Below are positions 45,250-56,291 of a DNA stretch of 64,000 nucleotides, in pieces. The DNA is taken from the NCBI RefSeq assembly GCF_030052995.1, contig NZ_JASJPW010000001.1, positions 864,501 to 928,500 of the forward strand. The letters are read 5' to 3'. The notes below the pieces were generated by a model. That model did no database searches, was not told the DNA's origin, and saw nothing but the letters and a program-made list of their open reading frames with translations. This DNA comes from Gemmobacter sp. 24YEA27 (lineage in GTDB: Bacteria > Pseudomonadota > Alphaproteobacteria > Rhodobacterales > Rhodobacteraceae). How positions within the stretch are numbered: position 1 is the stretch's first letter; each line of letters opens with the position of its first letter. Made by a program: the position numbers and the translations under genes.

Positions 45250-47681
45250 CGGAAATAGCGCTCCGAGATCAGGTCTGAAACCTCGCCCAGCCGCATCTGC
45301 ACGGCATAGAGCGCTGCACTGTCGAGCGTTTCCGGCGTAGCGGTGGCGAGGTCGGTCTGCAGCCGCAGCAATGCGCGTGCCGGGGCGCTCAGCCGGTTTT
45401 CGACCAGGGCCTCGGGCAGCATCCGGATCAGATCCATCATGCCATCGACCTGGTTGCGGATCGCGCGCGGGTTCAGCGGGTCCAGCGCCAAAAGCCCGAT
45501 CACCGGCCCGCGCCCCGAACTCATGGAATAGCGGCGCCGATGGATCATGACGGAATCGCCCAGCTCGATACACAGGTCGATGCCGCCGGGGTCGGCTTCG
45601 GGATCTGTCAGCGCCGCCAGCCAGCCCGCCATATTCCGGGCGCGTTCCTGCATCCGGCCCAGCGTCAGGAAGCGCCAGCCGATCAGCCGGTACATGTTTT
45701 CATGCACCAGGCCCGAAAAGCCCGCGAGCTTGCGCAACAGCGCCGACAGCGCCTGGGCTGCATCATCGCCCGGGGTGACCTGCTGCGCCAGGCGTCGTGC
45801 CGATTTATCGAGATCCGTCAGCGCCGCCCAGCCATCGGTCGAGAAGCGGTCGCGCAGCTGCGCCGCCGAGGTGAGCGCGCGCCCGATCGTGTCCAAAAGC
45901 CCCTCGGGAATCGGATCGGCAGGGTCGAGACCGGCAAATTCCAGGAGCTGATCGGTCTCGGCCAGCAGCGGCAGTGATCCGGTGCCGCTTACAGCGATGC
46001 GGCCATGATGCGCGCGCAACAGCCGCACCATGCCCTCGCTGCGTTCGACATAGCGACCCAGCCAGAACAGGTTGTCAGCGGCGCGGGCGGGCAGCTCATC
46101 GGGTTCGGGCATGCCGCTCTGCCCTGCCGGGCGGCTCATCAGCGTATCGCCGTCCACATGGTCAGGCGAGATGATCCAGACATCCGCCGCCCCTCCGCCG
46201 CGCTGCATCGCCAGCGCCGCCGGGTCGGTGGTGGCGCCGATCCGGGCGAAACCACCCTGCATCACCTTCCACCCCGAAGCGGTGCGCGCGAGATAGACCC
46301 TGAGCGACATCGGGCGCGGCGTGATCCTGCCATCGACCAGGGCGGGGGTGGTTGAAAGCCGCACAACCTCTTGCGCCACCAGCGCGCCCTGGTCACGTTC
46401 CAGCCGGTCACTCAGGGCGTCTGGCGTCAGGCTGGCCGCCGCCAGCGGGTCATCCATCCGGTCATAGGGCAGGCCGGTGCCAAGCGCGGGCGACAGGATC
46501 ATGCGATCTGCTGCTGCCATCACGGCCTGGCGGGCCGCCGCATCTCCGCACCACCAGGTCGCGATATTCGGCAGCATCAGCTTTTCCCCGGTCAGGACCG
46601 GCGCGAGGCGCGGCAGGAAGGCCATCAGAGCCCGCGTCTCCAGCACGCCCGATCCCGGCGGGTTGACCATCGAAAGCCCGCCCTGGCGCAGCGCCGAGAC
46701 GAGGCCCGGCGTGCCAAGCCGTGAGGCCGGGTCCAGCTCCAGCGGGTCGGCGAAAGACCCGTCGAGCCTGCGCCACAGCACATCCAGCGGCTTGAGGCCC
46801 GAGACAGTGCGCAGCATCAGCCGGCCGTGTTCGACCGTCAGATCCTCGCCCTGAACCAGGCTGATGCCCAGATATCGTGCAAGCCAGGCTTGTTCATACC
46901 AGGTCTCGTTCCAGGGCCCTGGTGTCAGGATCGCCACCCGCGCGGCAGGATCCGTCCGCATCGACAGGAGGTGATCGCGAAACTCGCGGAAGAACCCGGC
47001 AAGCCGGTGCAGCTGCGGACCAAAAAGCTGCGGCCCAAAGGCGCGGGTGGTGGCGACCCGGGTCTCAAGCGCATAACCCGCGCCCGAAGGTGCCTCGGTC
47101 CGGTCAGCGAGCACCCACCATTGCCCGTCGGGGCCGCGCCCGATCTCAAAGGCGACGAAATGCAGGAAATGGCCGGAGCGTGGCGCGATCCCGACCATCG
47201 GCTGCGCCCAGGCGGGGTTGCCCGCCAGCAATTCGGCCGGCAGATGCCCCTCTGCGACCATCCGGTTTGGCCCGTAAATATCCGCCATCAACAGTTCCAG
47301 CAAATCGGCGCGCCGGATCAACGCGGCGGAAAGCCGGGTCCAGTCGGCCTCGTCGATCAGCACCGGCAGATGGCTCAGCGGCCAGGGGCGCTCGACCGAA
47401 GCCGTACCGGCAGAGGTGTCATACTGCCGGTAAATCACCCCGGAATCGCGCAGGTAAAGATCGGCGCGCTCGATCGCACGGGTCAGATCAGTGTCGGAAA
47501 GCGTTTCCAGATGGTTGATTAAGGGCCGCCAGAGCGGGCGCATCTGCCCGTCCGGCCCGATCAGCTCATCGGGGACGCCGGGCAAAGGGCGGTACGCTGC
47601 CAGGCCGAAATCGTGACGCGGCTCTGATCCGGAAGGCGAAGCTCTGGCCGGAACCGAAGGGGAAGGCAAGTCACCAGTCAT
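45246..47681 (-). CDS. Circularly permuted ATP-grasp ligase fused to alpha-E domain
   Basis: This 811-residue protein has an N-terminal circularly permuted ATP-grasp (DUF404/407-type) region up to about residue 480, with [45 protein letters not shown] and [29 protein letters not shown]. The last third is an alpha-E domain beginning [23 protein letters not shown], with [26 protein letters not shown]. Many genomes encode these as two genes; here they are fused. Predicted role: ATP-dependent formation of an amide or peptide bond. It overlaps genes on both sides by 4 and 11 bases. Confidence 0.9.
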   Translation of the reverse strand: MTGDLPSPSVPARASPSGSEPRHDFGLAAYRPLPGVPDELIGPDGQMRPLWRPLINHLETLSDTDLTRAIERADLYLRDSGVIYRQYDTSAGTASVERPWPLSHLPVLIDEADWTRLSAALIRRADLLELLMADIYGPNRMVAEGHLPAELLAGNPAWAQPMVGIAPRSGHFLHFVAFEIGRGPDGQWWVLADRTEAPSGAGYALETRVATTRAFGPQLFGPQLHRLAGFFREFRDHLLSMRTDPAARVAILTPGPWNETWYEQAWLARYLGISLVQGEDLTVEHGRLMLRTVSGLKPLDVLWRRLDGSFADPLELDPASRLGTPGLVSALRQGGLSMVNPPGSGVLETRALMAFLPRLAPVLTGEKLMLPNIATWWCGDAAARQAVMAAADRMILSPALGTGLPYDRMDDPLAAASLTPDALSDRLERDQGALVAQEVVRLSTTPALVDGRITPRPMSLRVYLARTASGWKVMQGGFARIGATTDPAALAMQRGGGAADVWIISPDHVDGDTLMSRPAGQSGMPEPDELPARAADNLFWLGRYVERSEGMVRLLRAHHGRIAVSGTGSLPLLAETDQLLEFAGLDPADPIPEGLLDTIGRALTSAAQLRDRFSTDGWAALTDLDKSARRLAQQVTPGDDAAQALSALLRKLAGFSGLVHENMYRLIGWRFLTLGRMQERARNMAGWLAALTDPEADPGGIDLCIELGDSVMIHRRRYSMSSGRGPVIGLLALDPLNPRAIRNQVDGMMDLIRMLPEALVENRLSAPARALLRLQTDLATATPETLDSAALYAVQMRLGEVSDLISERYFR

Positions 47682-50600
47682 GGCTGGACCAGATGCCGAT
47701 GGGGCGTCTCAGGTCAAGGGTCAGCGGGAATTCCGGGTGCCGGGTCTCGGCCTGTGGCTGCCAGAGATTGCCGGTGCCGCCAAAAGGCTGGAACCGCGCG
47801 AGGCGCCGTGCCTCCGCCTCGTTGCCGTTGACCGGGAAAGTGTCGTAATTCCGCCCGCCAGGATGGGCGACATGATAAGTGCAGCCGCCCAGACTGCGCC
47901 CCGACCAGCGGTCATAAAGGTCAAAGGACAAAGGCGCCTGGGATTTCAGGCGCGGATGGATGGCCAGTGCCGGCTCCCATGCCTTGAACCGGAGGCCCGC
48001 CACCGCCTCGCCGCTGCGGGTAGCGGTCAGGGGCAGCTCGCGCCCGTTGCAGGTCACGGCATAGCGGGATGGGTCGGCGGTGGTCAGTTTCACCTGGAGC
48101 CGTTCGGTCGAGCTGTCGGTATAGCGCGCGGTGCCGCCAATGGCGCCGGTCTCGCCCAGAACATGCCAGGGCTCCAGCGCCTGGCGGATCTCGATATGGG
48201 TGCCCTCATAATCCACTTCGCCGCAGAAGGGGAAACGGAACTCTGCCTGCGCGCTGAACCATTCCTCTTTCAGATCAAAACCATGGGTGCGCAGATCGGC
48301 CAGCACATCGCGGAAATCCTGCCAGACGAAATGCGGCAGCATGAAACGGTCATGCAGGCTGGTTCCCCAGCGGGTCAGCGGGCCGGAGGACGGAGCGTTC
48401 CAGAATCGTGCGATCAGGGCGCGGATCAGGAGTTGCTGAGCCAGAGACATCCGCGCATCCGGCGGCATCTCGAAGCCACGGAATTCGACAAGGCCCAGCC
48501 GGCCGGTCGGACCATCCGGAGAATAGAGCTTGTCGATGCAGATCTCGGCGCGGTGGGTGTTGCCGGTCACATCGGTGAGCAAGTTTCTCAGCAGCCGGTC
48601 GGTCAGCCAGGGCAGCGGCGGCTCTCCCTCGGATGGCGCGGGGATCTGCGACAGCGCGATTTCCATCTCGTAAAGCGCGTCATGGCGGGCCTCGTCGATC
48701 CGGGGCGCCTGGGAGGTCGGGCCGATGAAGAGGCCTGAGAACAGGTAAGACAGCGAGGGATGCCGGTTCCAGTGCAGGATCAGTGAGCGCAAGAGGTCAG
48801 GGCGGCGCAGGAAGGGGCTGTCGAGCGTTGTGGCACCGCCGACCACGACATGGTTGCCGCCCCCGGTGCCGGTATGTTTGCCGTCGATCATGAATTTCTC
48901 GGCGCAAAGACGGCTTTGGCGGGCATCCTCATAGACGCCATTGGTGATCGCGACGCAGTCTTCCCATGAGGTGGCCGGGTGGATATTCACCTCGATCACA
49001 CCCGGATCGGGGGCAACGCGGATCACATTCATTCGTGGATCATGCGGTGGCTGATAGCCCTCGATATGGACTTTCAGACCCAGTTTTGCCGCCGCCGTCT
49101 CAGTTGCAGCCAGCAGGTCGAGATAATCCTCAAGCCGCACCACCGGGGGCATGAAAACCGAAAGCCGCCCCTCGCGCGGCTCGATCGACAGCGCGGTGCG
49201 AACGGCACCGCCCAGTTCGGAACCGGCGATCTGTTCGGTGATCTGCTGGCCTCCGGGCGCGGCGGTAAAGCTGGCGCGGGGCTGCGGATTGGCGTCGGGT
49301 TTCGGCAGGTCGGGGCGGGCTTCGGTCGGATCGGCAGGGTTCAGCCAGGGGTATTCTGCGGCGGAGAGATGCTTCAGACTGCCGAGCGGCAGCCGGTAGC
49401 CGACCGGGCTGTCACCGGGGGTCAGAAAGACCTTGCCGCGACGCATGGACCACAATTCTGACACCCATTTCCGCCCGTGGTCGCGCCCCTGCCAGGGCTG
49501 CACCGGCAAGACATAGCCGACAGGCTCCGTCAGCCCGCGCGCGAAGACCTGCGAAATGCGATGCCGCGCCTCGGGGTCTTTCAGCTCGGGGTTTTCCGGG
49601 GTGACGTTCTCGGGAAGCATCGCCTCTTTCACCAGCCATTCGGCGGGGTCTTCATAGGCGGGCAGAATGAAATCCTGCGGCAGATCAAGCTGTAGCGCGA
49701 TTTCCGACAGAAGCGCCGCCGCCTGTTCGGGCGTCGCGCCCTGATCCTCGCCTTCGGGGGCGATCAGGCTGGCATCTTGCCAGACCGGATGGCCGTCCCG
49801 CCGCCAGTAAAGTGAAAAGGTCCAGCGCGGCAGCGTCTCGCCCGGATACCATTTGCCCTGGCCGTAATGCAGAAAGCCCCCCGGCGCGAAACGGTCGCGC
49901 AAGCGGCGCACCATCTGATCGGCCAGCGCGCGTTTTTGGGGCCCGACGGCTTCGGAATTCCATTCCGGGCTTTCGAAATCATCAATCGAGACGAAGGTCG
50001 GCTCGCCGCCCATGGTGAGCCGCACATCCCCCGCCGCCAGCGCCTGATCGACGCGGGCGCCAAGGGCGGTCAACTCCTCCCAGGCCGCATCGGAAAACGG
50101 TTTGGTGATGCGCGGATGCTCCGAGATCCGGGTCACGCGCATGTCGAAATCGAAACCGACATTGGCCTGCCCCGTAAAACCGCCGGTGATCGGGGCGGCA
50201 TTCCGGTAATGCGGTGTCGCGGAAAGCGGGATATGGCTCTCGCCGGTCAGAAGGCCCGAGGTCGGGTCCAGCCCGATCCAGCCGGCGCCGGGCAGATAGA
50301 CCTCGGCCCAGGCGTGAAGATCCGTGAAATCGACCTCGGTTCCCGAGGGGCCATCCAGCGCCTTCAGATCTGGTTTCAGCTGGATCAGATAGCCCGAGAC
50401 AAAGCGCGCAGCGAACCCCAGATGGCGCAAAAGATTGACCAGCAGCCAGGAGCTGTCGCGACACGACCCCGAGGCAAGTTGCAACGTCTGCGCCGGCGTC
50501 TGGACGCCCGGCTCCATCCGGATCAGGTAGTTCACCTCTGAGGCAATCCGCGCGTTCAGCCCGACGATGAAATCGACAGTGCGCAATGGCGCGCGGCTGA

Positions 50601-51000
50601 TCGAGGCGAGCAGGGCGTCGAATTCGGCGCCCTGTGGCTCCACCTGGCGATAGATCGACAGGTCCTGGATCAGATCGTCGGGATAGGTGAAGGGAAAGGT
50701 CTCGGCGCTTTCCTCGACGAAGAAATCAAACGGGTTGTAGACGGTCATATCGGCGACCAGATCAACCTCGATCTTCAGCTCGCGCACGGGTTCAGGAAAG
50801 ACGAAACGTGCCAGCCAATTGCCGTAAGGGTCTTGCTGGTGGTTGACGAAATGACCGCCGGGGCTGACTTTCAGGCTATGGCTGATCACCCGGGTGCGCG
50901 AATGCGGCGCCGGTCGCAGCCGGATCACCTGGGGGCCAAGCAGGACCGGCTGGTCATAGATGTAATGTGTCAGGTGATGGATTGCGGCCTTGATCGACAT
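47671..51000 (-). CDS. Large transglutaminase + DUF2126 protein
   Basis: From ATG (complement 50998-51000) the protein has 1109 residues. The first 300 or so residues form a transglutaminase domain starting [19 protein letters not shown], with the catalytic Cys in [11 protein letters not shown], His in [18 protein letters not shown] and Asp in [11 protein letters not shown]. The rest is DUF2126, with [19 protein letters not shown], the metal-binding-like [14 protein letters not shown] and [17 protein letters not shown]. The DUF2126 part resembles glutamine-synthetase/amidoligase-like proteins found beside alpha-E and ATP-grasp genes. It is the largest gene of the operon. A function has been predicted (amide synthesis/cleavage) but not demonstrated, as far as I know. 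Confidence 0.9.
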   Translation of the reverse strand: MSIKAAIHHLTHYIYDQPVLLGPQVIRLRPAPHSRTRVISHSLKVSPGGHFVNHQQDPYGNWLARFVFPEPVRELKIEVDLVADMTVYNPFDFFVEESAETFPFTYPDDLIQDLSIYRQVEPQGAEFDALLASISRAPLRTVDFIVGLNARIASEVNYLIRMEPGVQTPAQTLQLASGSCRDSSWLLVNLLRHLGFAARFVSGYLIQLKPDLKALDGPSGTEVDFTDLHAWAEVYLPGAGWIGLDPTSGLLTGESHIPLSATPHYRNAAPITGGFTGQANVGFDFDMRVTRISEHPRITKPFSDAAWEELTALGARVDQALAAGDVRLTMGGEPTFVSIDDFESPEWNSEAVGPQKRALADQMVRRLRDRFAPGGFLHYGQGKWYPGETLPRWTFSLYWRRDGHPVWQDASLIAPEGEDQGATPEQAAALLSEIALQLDLPQDFILPAYEDPAEWLVKEAMLPENVTPENPELKDPEARHRISQVFARGLTEPVGYVLPVQPWQGRDHGRKWVSELWSMRRGKVFLTPGDSPVGYRLPLGSLKHLSAAEYPWLNPADPTEARPDLPKPDANPQPRASFTAAPGGQQITEQIAGSELGGAVRTALSIEPREGRLSVFMPPVVRLEDYLDLLAATETAAAKLGLKVHIEGYQPPHDPRMNVIRVAPDPGVIEVNIHPATSWEDCVAITNGVYEDARQSRLCAEKFMIDGKHTGTGGGNHVVVGGATTLDSPFLRRPDLLRSLILHWNRHPSLSYLFSGLFIGPTSQAPRIDEARHDALYEMEIALSQIPAPSEGEPPLPWLTDRLLRNLLTDVTGNTHRAEICIDKLYSPDGPTGRLGLVEFRGFEMPPDARMSLAQQLLIRALIARFWNAPSSGPLTRWGTSLHDRFMLPHFVWQDFRDVLADLRTHGFDLKEEWFSAQAEFRFPFCGEVDYEGTHIEIRQALEPWHVLGETGAIGGTARYTDSSTERLQVKLTTADPSRYAVTCNGRELPLTATRSGEAVAGLRFKAWEPALAIHPRLKSQAPLSFDLYDRWSGRSLGGCTYHVAHPGGRNYDTFPVNGNEAEARRLARFQPFGGTGNLWQPQAETRHPEFPLTLDLRRPIGIWSSHDW

Positions 51001-51161
51001 CGGAACTTCCTGTTGGCGGCCGGCAACATGTTCCACCCCCGGCCCGGAACCCCAGAGTTCAGGGCAAATCCGGGCCAGACAAGGGGGGTTTGCCATCTCT
51101 TCGCGCAATTGGCGCAAATCCGGGCAATAACTGCCCGCCAATCGGGCAGTCCGCGGGGGCC

Positions 51162-52394
51162 TTACCCGTCAGCGGTTGTGACCGGCGGCGGCACCAGCGG
51201 CGGCAAGGCATTCGTCTGCGGCTGGCGGCGCGCCTCGTCTTCAAGTATTTCGCGCTGCCATTCCCGCCAGATCGACATCAGAAGCGCCATCAGCACCGGC
51301 CCGACGAAAAGCCCGACAATGCCCATGGTCTTTACCCCGCCGATCAACCCGAAGAAGGTCGGCAGGAACGGCAGCCGCACCGGGCCACCGACCAGCATCG
51401 GGCGGATGGTCTTGTCGACGATGAACAGCTCGACCGTGCCCCAGGTGAAGAGCGCGACCCCGGCCCAGGGCGAGCCCGAGGCGACCAGATACAGCGAGGC
51501 AAGGGTGAAGGACAAAGGTGCGCCGCCGGGGATCAGCGCCATGACGGCGGTGATGACGGCGAAGGTGACGGGCGAGGGCAGGCCCGCGAAGTAATAGGCG
51601 ATGCCCAGAACCACGCCTTCGCCAATCGCAATCAGCGTCATGCCGGTCACTGTGGCCGAAATGGTGGCGGGCGCGATGCGCGACAGGCGGTTCCAGCGTT
51701 CGGGGAGGATGCGGGCACCGACGCGGTCGATCTGTTCCACCACGCGGTCGCCGTCACGATAGAACACGAACAGCGCGATCAGCATGAAAACGAGGTTCAG
51801 GAACAGGTGGAAGGCGGTCGATCCCGCGCTGAGCACGCCGCGATAGATCGAGCCGATATTCTCGCCCGAGATCAGCTGCACCAATTCCCCAAGGCCGCCG
51901 GGATGGCCAATGGTCGCGCGCCATTTGTCATCTATCCAGCCGCCGACCTGCGGCAGTTCGACCAGCCAGTGCGGCGGCGGTGTGCCGGTGCTGTTGATGC
52001 GGAACCCCCAGGAGATCCAGTCACGCAATTCGTGGAAGGCGTAGAACAGCGCCGCAAGGATCGGCAGCACCAGAAAGCACAAAAGCACAAGCACCAGTGC
52101 CGTGGCGGTCAGGGTGCGCCCCAGCTTTGGCAGCGAGCGTTCGCGCAGGGGCCAGCTTGCGACCGCGATCACGGTGGCGGCCAGTACGGGCACGATAAAG
52201 CCGTAGAAGAAATAGACCGAGGCCGCGAGGATCGCGAGCAAGAGCCAGCGCGCCGCCGAAATATCGGTGATCAGCGGGCGACGATATCCGTGCCGCGTTT
52301 CCCCGGCAAAGGGTGGCTCGGGGCGGGAGGGAGGTCCGGGGCGGGAAGGGGTCGTCGTTGCGGCCATGTTCCGATCTTTTCCATTTTCCGGCAT
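51162..52394 (-). CDS. AI-2E-family (PerM-like) membrane transporter
   Basis: This 410-residue protein has a Pro-rich cytoplasmic N-terminus, then hydrophobic spans such as [55 protein letters not shown] and [24 protein letters not shown], ending [19 protein letters not shown], the family pattern. ATG 52394 is used, but the ATG whose complement is at 52365-52367 ([10 protein letters not shown]) has a better upstream GATCGG and may be the start. Family members export signals or ions; the cargo is unknown. It lies downstream of no co-transcribed partner. Confidence 0.85.
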   Translation of the reverse strand: MPENGKDRNMAATTTPSRPGPPSRPEPPFAGETRHGYRRPLITDISAARWLLLAILAASVYFFYGFIVPVLAATVIAVASWPLRERSLPKLGRTLTATALVLVLLCFLVLPILAALFYAFHELRDWISWGFRINSTGTPPPHWLVELPQVGGWIDDKWRATIGHPGGLGELVQLISGENIGSIYRGVLSAGSTAFHLFLNLVFMLIALFVFYRDGDRVVEQIDRVGARILPERWNRLSRIAPATISATVTGMTLIAIGEGVVLGIAYYFAGLPSPVTFAVITAVMALIPGGAPLSFTLASLYLVASGSPWAGVALFTWGTVELFIVDKTIRPMLVGGPVRLPFLPTFFGLIGGVKTMGIVGLFVGPVLMALLMSIWREWQREILEDEARRQPQTNALPPLVPPPVTTADG

Positions 52395-52765
52395 AGTCGC
52401 GCCCCGGGGCGCCAGTGTCGAGATGCCAGTGTCAGGACAGCGGCACTATGGATCGCAGTTTCATGAGACATTCCGATGAAAATCTCTTTTCTGCGGCAGG
52501 ATTTTCGCGGCACTATGGCCGCGATGTCACCACCCACAGATGGGGTGGCGCCCCGCGAACTGCAAGTGTTTATGATCTGCAAGTGGTTGCTTTTCCGGAT
52601 CGTTTTGCGATTTTGCCAATCTCCCGGAAGAGTGGGCAGGGCAGGAATTTCTGGCCCGCCTCTGCCCCTTCGCGACCGCAGAGGTTGTGATGCATATATT
52701 TGCAGATTATGGCCAAAACCGAAAACGACTGGAAACTCAGGGCGATCCTGACTGGAGGCGAAGCT
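52395..52765. other. Divergent intergenic region, no gene seen
   Basis: Between the AI-2E-family gene (minus) and the phosphohexomutase (plus) lie about 370 bases with small overlapping open frames but no coherent protein. A 12-base direct repeat GCGGCACTATGG occurs at about 52440 and 52509. There is an AT-rich patch ATGCATATATTTGCAGATTATGG near 52690, a likely promoter site for the downstream gene. Confidence 0.5.
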
Positions 52766-54157
52766 ATGGCTCCGAAATTTGGCACCAGCGGCCTGCGCGG
52801 CCTCGTGACTGAACTGACCGACGCATTGGTGGCGGATTACACCCGCGCCTTTCTCGCGGCCTGCCCCACGGAAGGCGGCTCGGGCGGCGGGTTGTTTGTC
52901 GGCGAAGATCTGCGGCCCTCAAGCCCTGGCATTGCGCGTGTGGTGATCGAGACCGCGCTGAAGGAGGGCGTTGATGTCACCGCCTGTGGCGCGCTCCCGA
53001 CGCCGGCGCTGGCCTGTCTCGCGCGTCGGGCCGGAGCGGCGGCGGTGATGGTGACCGGCAGCCATATCCCCGCCGATCGCAACGGGCTGAAATTCTACAC
53101 CCCTGCAGGCGAGATCACCAAAGAAGATGAGACCGCGATCCTTGGGGCCCTTGGCCGCGATCCGGGTAATGCCGCCCCTGACGGCCGCAGGTTGCAGGAG
53201 GCCGGGGGCAATACTGCCTTTATTCACCGCTATGTGTCGGTCTTCGGCCCTGATGCGCTGCAGGGGCGGCGGATCGGCGTTTACAGCCATTCGGCGGTCG
53301 GACGCGAGGCGATGCTGTCAACGCTGCGCGGACTTGGCGCCGAGGCGATTGAGTTTGGCCATTCCGACAGCTTCATCCCGGTCGATACCGAAGCCGTTGA
53401 CCCCGATGTTGCGCGCCAGATCGCGATCTGGGTGGCAGAGAACGGCCTTGATGCCCTGATTTCGACCGATGGCGATTCCGACCGCCCGCTTTTGGCAGAT
53501 GAGACCGGGCGCATCGTGCCCGGCGATATCCTCGGCCAGATCGCGGCTGCGGCGCTTGGGGCAGATACGGTGGTGACGCCGGTTTCCTCGAATTCGGGTG
53601 TGATGCGCAAGGGATTTGCCTCGGTCAGGCGCACCAGGATCGGCTCGCCATTTGTGATCGCTGCGATGGAAGCGGCGGGCGGGCGCGTGGTGGGATATGA
53701 AGCCAATGGCGGCTTCCTGCTGGGCTTTGACGCGGCGCTGGCCGGTGGCGTGATCCAGGCGCTGCCGACCCGCGATTTCCTGCTGCCGATCCTGATGGTG
53801 CTGATTGCGGCGCAGGGCGGCACGGTCTCGACCCTTGTGGCGGGTGAGCCACCGGTCGTGACCCTGTCGGACCGGCTGCAAGAGATCGCGCCAGAGCGCT
53901 CGGGCCCCTTTCTCACGCGGCTGGTCCGGGATGCGGGCGCACGGGCGGCCTTTCTCGCCGGGCTTGGCCAGGAGGAAAAAGCTGTCGATCTGACAGACGG
54001 GTTGCGGATCACCCTGGCGACCGGCGCCATTCTGCATCTGCGCCCCTCTGGCAATGCGCCCGAATTCAGGCTCTATACCGAGGCGGAAGATGCGGTTGCA
54101 GCACGGAATTTGATGGATCGCGGGCTGACGGCGCTGAGGCAAGAGCTGATCGGATAA
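52766..54157 (+). CDS. Phosphohexomutase (phosphomannomutase/phosphoglucomutase family)
   Basis: ATG 52766, after TGGAGGCG, opens a 463-residue alpha-D-phosphohexomutase. It has FGTSGLRGLVTE at the N-terminus, the active-site serine loop VTGSHIPADRNG, the metal-binding DGDSDRPLL and GYEANGGFL for sugar binding. The C-terminal domain ends with LRPSGNAPEFRLYTEAED, the phosphate-binding loop. It interconverts hexose 1- and 6-phosphates, feeding nucleotide-sugar synthesis. The following epimerase gene starts 9 bases downstream. Confidence 0.88.
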   Translation: MAPKFGTSGLRGLVTELTDALVADYTRAFLAACPTEGGSGGGLFVGEDLRPSSPGIARVVIETALKEGVDVTACGALPTPALACLARRAGAAAVMVTGSHIPADRNGLKFYTPAGEITKEDETAILGALGRDPGNAAPDGRRLQEAGGNTAFIHRYVSVFGPDALQGRRIGVYSHSAVGREAMLSTLRGLGAEAIEFGHSDSFIPVDTEAVDPDVARQIAIWVAENGLDALISTDGDSDRPLLADETGRIVPGDILGQIAAAALGADTVVTPVSSNSGVMRKGFASVRRTRIGSPFVIAAMEAAGGRVVGYEANGGFLLGFDAALAGGVIQALPTRDFLLPILMVLIAAQGGTVSTLVAGEPPVVTLSDRLQEIAPERSGPFLTRLVRDAGARAAFLAGLGQEEKAVDLTDGLRITLATGAILHLRPSGNAPEFRLYTEAEDAVAARNLMDRGLTALRQELIG

Positions 54158-54166
54158 AGGTGATTT

Positions 54167-55186
54167 ATGGCTGAGACACGCAAAGCGCTGGTGACGGGAT
54201 CTTCGGGCTTTATCGGCTATCACCTCTGCCGTCGCCTGCTGGCAGATGGCTTCCAGGTGATCGGGCTCGACAATATGTCCGATTACTATGACGTGACACT
54301 GAAACAGCGCCGCCAGGCGATGCTGAGCCAGGATCCGGGCTTCCAGGTCGTGAATGATTCGGTTGAGACACCCGGCCTGATGATGCAGCTGTTCGAAACC
54401 CATCGCCCCGATGTGGTGATCCATCTCGCCGCCCAGGCCGGGGTGCGCTATTCCATCGACAACCCGCGCGCCTATCTGGAAAGCAATATCGTCGGCACTT
54501 TCGAGATATTAGAGGCAGCCCGCGCCTTCCCACCGCAGCATTTGCTGCTGGCCTCGACCTCTTCGGCCTATGGCGCCAATACGAAGATGCCCTATGCGGA
54601 AACCGACCGCGCCGATCATCAGATGTCGTTCTATGCCGCGACGAAAAAGGCAACGGAAGGCATGGCGCACAGCTATGCGCATCTCTTCGGCCTGCCGGTG
54701 ACGATGTTCCGCTTTTTCACGGTTTACGGACCCTGGGGGCGCCCGGATATGGCGCCGATCAAATTCACCGCGAGAATTCTCAGAGGCGAGCCCATCGACG
54801 TCTATAACCATGGCGAGATGAAGCGCGACTTTACCTATATCGACGACCTGGTGGAAGGGATCCGCCTTCTGATCGACGCTGCCCCTGTGACGCCGGAAAA
54901 TGGCCAGGTGTCCGAAGGCGACAGCCTTTCGCCGGTGGCGCCCTGGCGTGTGGTGAATATCGGCAATTCCGAAGCCGTGGAGTTGGATGATTTCATCGCA
55001 GCCATCGAGGCCGCCACCGGGCGCAAGGCGATCCGCAATCTGATGCCGATGCAGGCCGGTGACGTACCCGCGACCTGGGCCGATGCGAACCTGTTGAAAA
55101 GCCTGACCGGTTATCAGCCCAAAACCCGCGTGCCCGAAGGGGTGGCGGCTTTCGTCGCCTGGTATCGTGACTACTACAATGTCTGA
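54167..55186 (+). CDS. UDP-glucuronate 4-epimerase-like NAD-dependent epimerase
   Basis: This 339-residue extended SDR begins KALVTGSSGFIGYHL and has the NMSDYYD loop, VIHLAAQAGVRYSI, and STSSAYGANTKMPYAE with the catalytic Tyr-x3-Lys (SFYAATKKA). The DYYDVTLKQRR and FRFFTVYGPWGRPDM segments are specific for UDP-glucuronate/galacturonate 4-epimerases (LpsL type). The product would be used in cell-surface polysaccharide synthesis. The phosphohexomutase next door supports this. Confidence 0.87.
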   Translation: MAETRKALVTGSSGFIGYHLCRRLLADGFQVIGLDNMSDYYDVTLKQRRQAMLSQDPGFQVVNDSVETPGLMMQLFETHRPDVVIHLAAQAGVRYSIDNPRAYLESNIVGTFEILEAARAFPPQHLLLASTSSAYGANTKMPYAETDRADHQMSFYAATKKATEGMAHSYAHLFGLPVTMFRFFTVYGPWGRPDMAPIKFTARILRGEPIDVYNHGEMKRDFTYIDDLVEGIRLLIDAAPVTPENGQVSEGDSLSPVAPWRVVNIGNSEAVELDDFIAAIEAATGRKAIRNLMPMQAGDVPATWADANLLKSLTGYQPKTRVPEGVAAFVAWYRDYYNV

Positions 55187-55187
55187 G

Positions 55188-55290
55188 GGCGCGGGCTCTG
55201 TCGGCTCGCATACCTGCAATGCGCTGGCCCCGGGCGGAGTTCATCCCGCTCGCCCTTGACAATCTCCCGACCGGCTGGGGCGAGGGGGAA
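55188..55290 (+). pseudogene. galE: 5' scrap of a galE-type UDP-glucose 4-epimerase
   Basis: Directly after the epimerase stop, GAGSVGSHTCNALA is read in one frame and then AEFIPLALDNLPTGW in another, which together match the N-terminus of GalE (GGAGYVGSHTCK.LA..G..P...DNLSTGW). One extra C in GCCCCGGG explains the shift, then a stop follows after GEWTAGAV. Only about 35 codons remain, so it is a decayed leftover. The rest of the stretch up to 55482 has no recognisable gene. Confidence 0.65.
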
Positions 55291-55482
55291 TGGACTGCTG
55301 GCGCAGTATAAGCCGGTGACGCTTTTCGCGGCGCTGGCAGCAAATACCGGCTCAATCAGAGCATTTGCCGAGTGTCGCCATCCCTGACCCTGTTCCGGCA
55401 GGCGACCCCGACCAAGAAATATCAGTAAGCCCTTGTTTTCAAGGGTGCTATTTCGCATCAACGGCTTGGCAGGGGAAAAGGT

Positions 55483-55576
55483 GAGAGGCTGGACAACGAC
55501 CCAAACGGATCTCGTTACGGCTGCTTCCTTCCGGACCTGACCGGGTTGGCGAGGCGTTCACCCGCGCCAACCTCTC
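55483..55576 (-). ncRNA. ffs: 4.5S (small SRP) RNA
   Basis: The minus strand contains the universal SRP RNA core GGTCAGGTCCGGAAGGAAGC, followed by AGCCGTAACGAG (GNAR-tetraloop side and Ffh-binding asymmetric loop). The ends GAGAGGTTGG and CCAGCCTCTC pair over ten base pairs, giving a closed hairpin of about 94 nt. ACCTTTT follows the 3' end as a terminator. It binds Ffh to target membrane proteins to FtsY. Confidence 0.93.
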
Positions 55577-55618
55577 AAGTCCGATATAAGCGGCCTGAAA
55601 GGCTGACGCAAGAGGGGC

Positions 55619-56254
55619 TCAGATGGCGAGACCGGCAAGGCGGGCGCCCGCCAGCAGGTCATCGGCGATGTGATGTGCCCAGCGGCCTGTCGGGCTGACG
55701 ACGTCTTTCACCTGCACCACGGTGCAGCCGGCGCGATGGCCGGCCTCAGCGCCGGTCTCGCTGTCCTCGAAGACCAGGCAGCGCGACGGGTCGAGATCCA
55801 GCATCTCTGCCGCCATCAGATAGGGCTGCGGATCGGGCTTTGGCCGCGTCACCTCGTCCAGCGTGATCACCCCGGCAAAGGCCGCATGGATGCCGGTCAG
55901 CTCAAGCTTGCGCAGCGCGCCCGGGCGCCCCGACGAAGTCACCAGCACCGCAGGCACCGCGAGCCCGTCAAGGAGCTGGCGCGCGCCGGGTTTCAGATCA
56001 AGGCCCGCTTCGAGATCTTCGTAAAAGGCGCGGTGCAGATCGGTCTGCAGCTGTACGGCGTCCAGTCCCGGCAGCGTCTCACGCAGATATTGGGTGACTG
56101 CGGGCTCATCCTTGCCGATCAGCTCATGAAGGAAATCGGGTTCGACCGGATGGCCATGATCCGCAAAAACCCGCATGTTAGAGCGTAGCGCCAGCGCCTC
56201 GGTATCGACCAGAGTGCCGTCGAGATCGAAGAAAACCGCGTCAAACATATTCAT
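55619..56254 (-). CDS. HAD-family sugar phosphatase
   Basis: This 211-residue HAD hydrolase (subclass IA) has motif I FFDLDGTLVDTE (nucleophile and acid Asp), motif II LVTSSG, motif III KPDPQPYL and motif IV VFEDSETGAEAGHRAG. The cap sequence and length match beta-phosphoglucomutase/GPH-like phosphatases of general type. The substrate is unknown. It is downstream of the SRP RNA, in the same orientation. Confidence 0.85.
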   Translation of the reverse strand: MNMFDAVFFDLDGTLVDTEALALRSNMRVFADHGHPVEPDFLHELIGKDEPAVTQYLRETLPGLDAVQLQTDLHRAFYEDLEAGLDLKPGARQLLDGLAVPAVLVTSSGRPGALRKLELTGIHAAFAGVITLDEVTRPKPDPQPYLMAAEMLDLDPSRCLVFEDSETGAEAGHRAGCTVVQVKDVVSPTGRWAHHIADDLLAGARLAGLAI

Positions 56255-56291
56255 CCTCAGCCATTGAATCCGCTGGCCGGACCCTGCACCA

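Noticed and set aside
51090..52466. 458-codon plus-strand open frame opposite the AI-2E-family gene
   Set aside because: Highly charged low-complexity sequence opposite a clear membrane protein gene.
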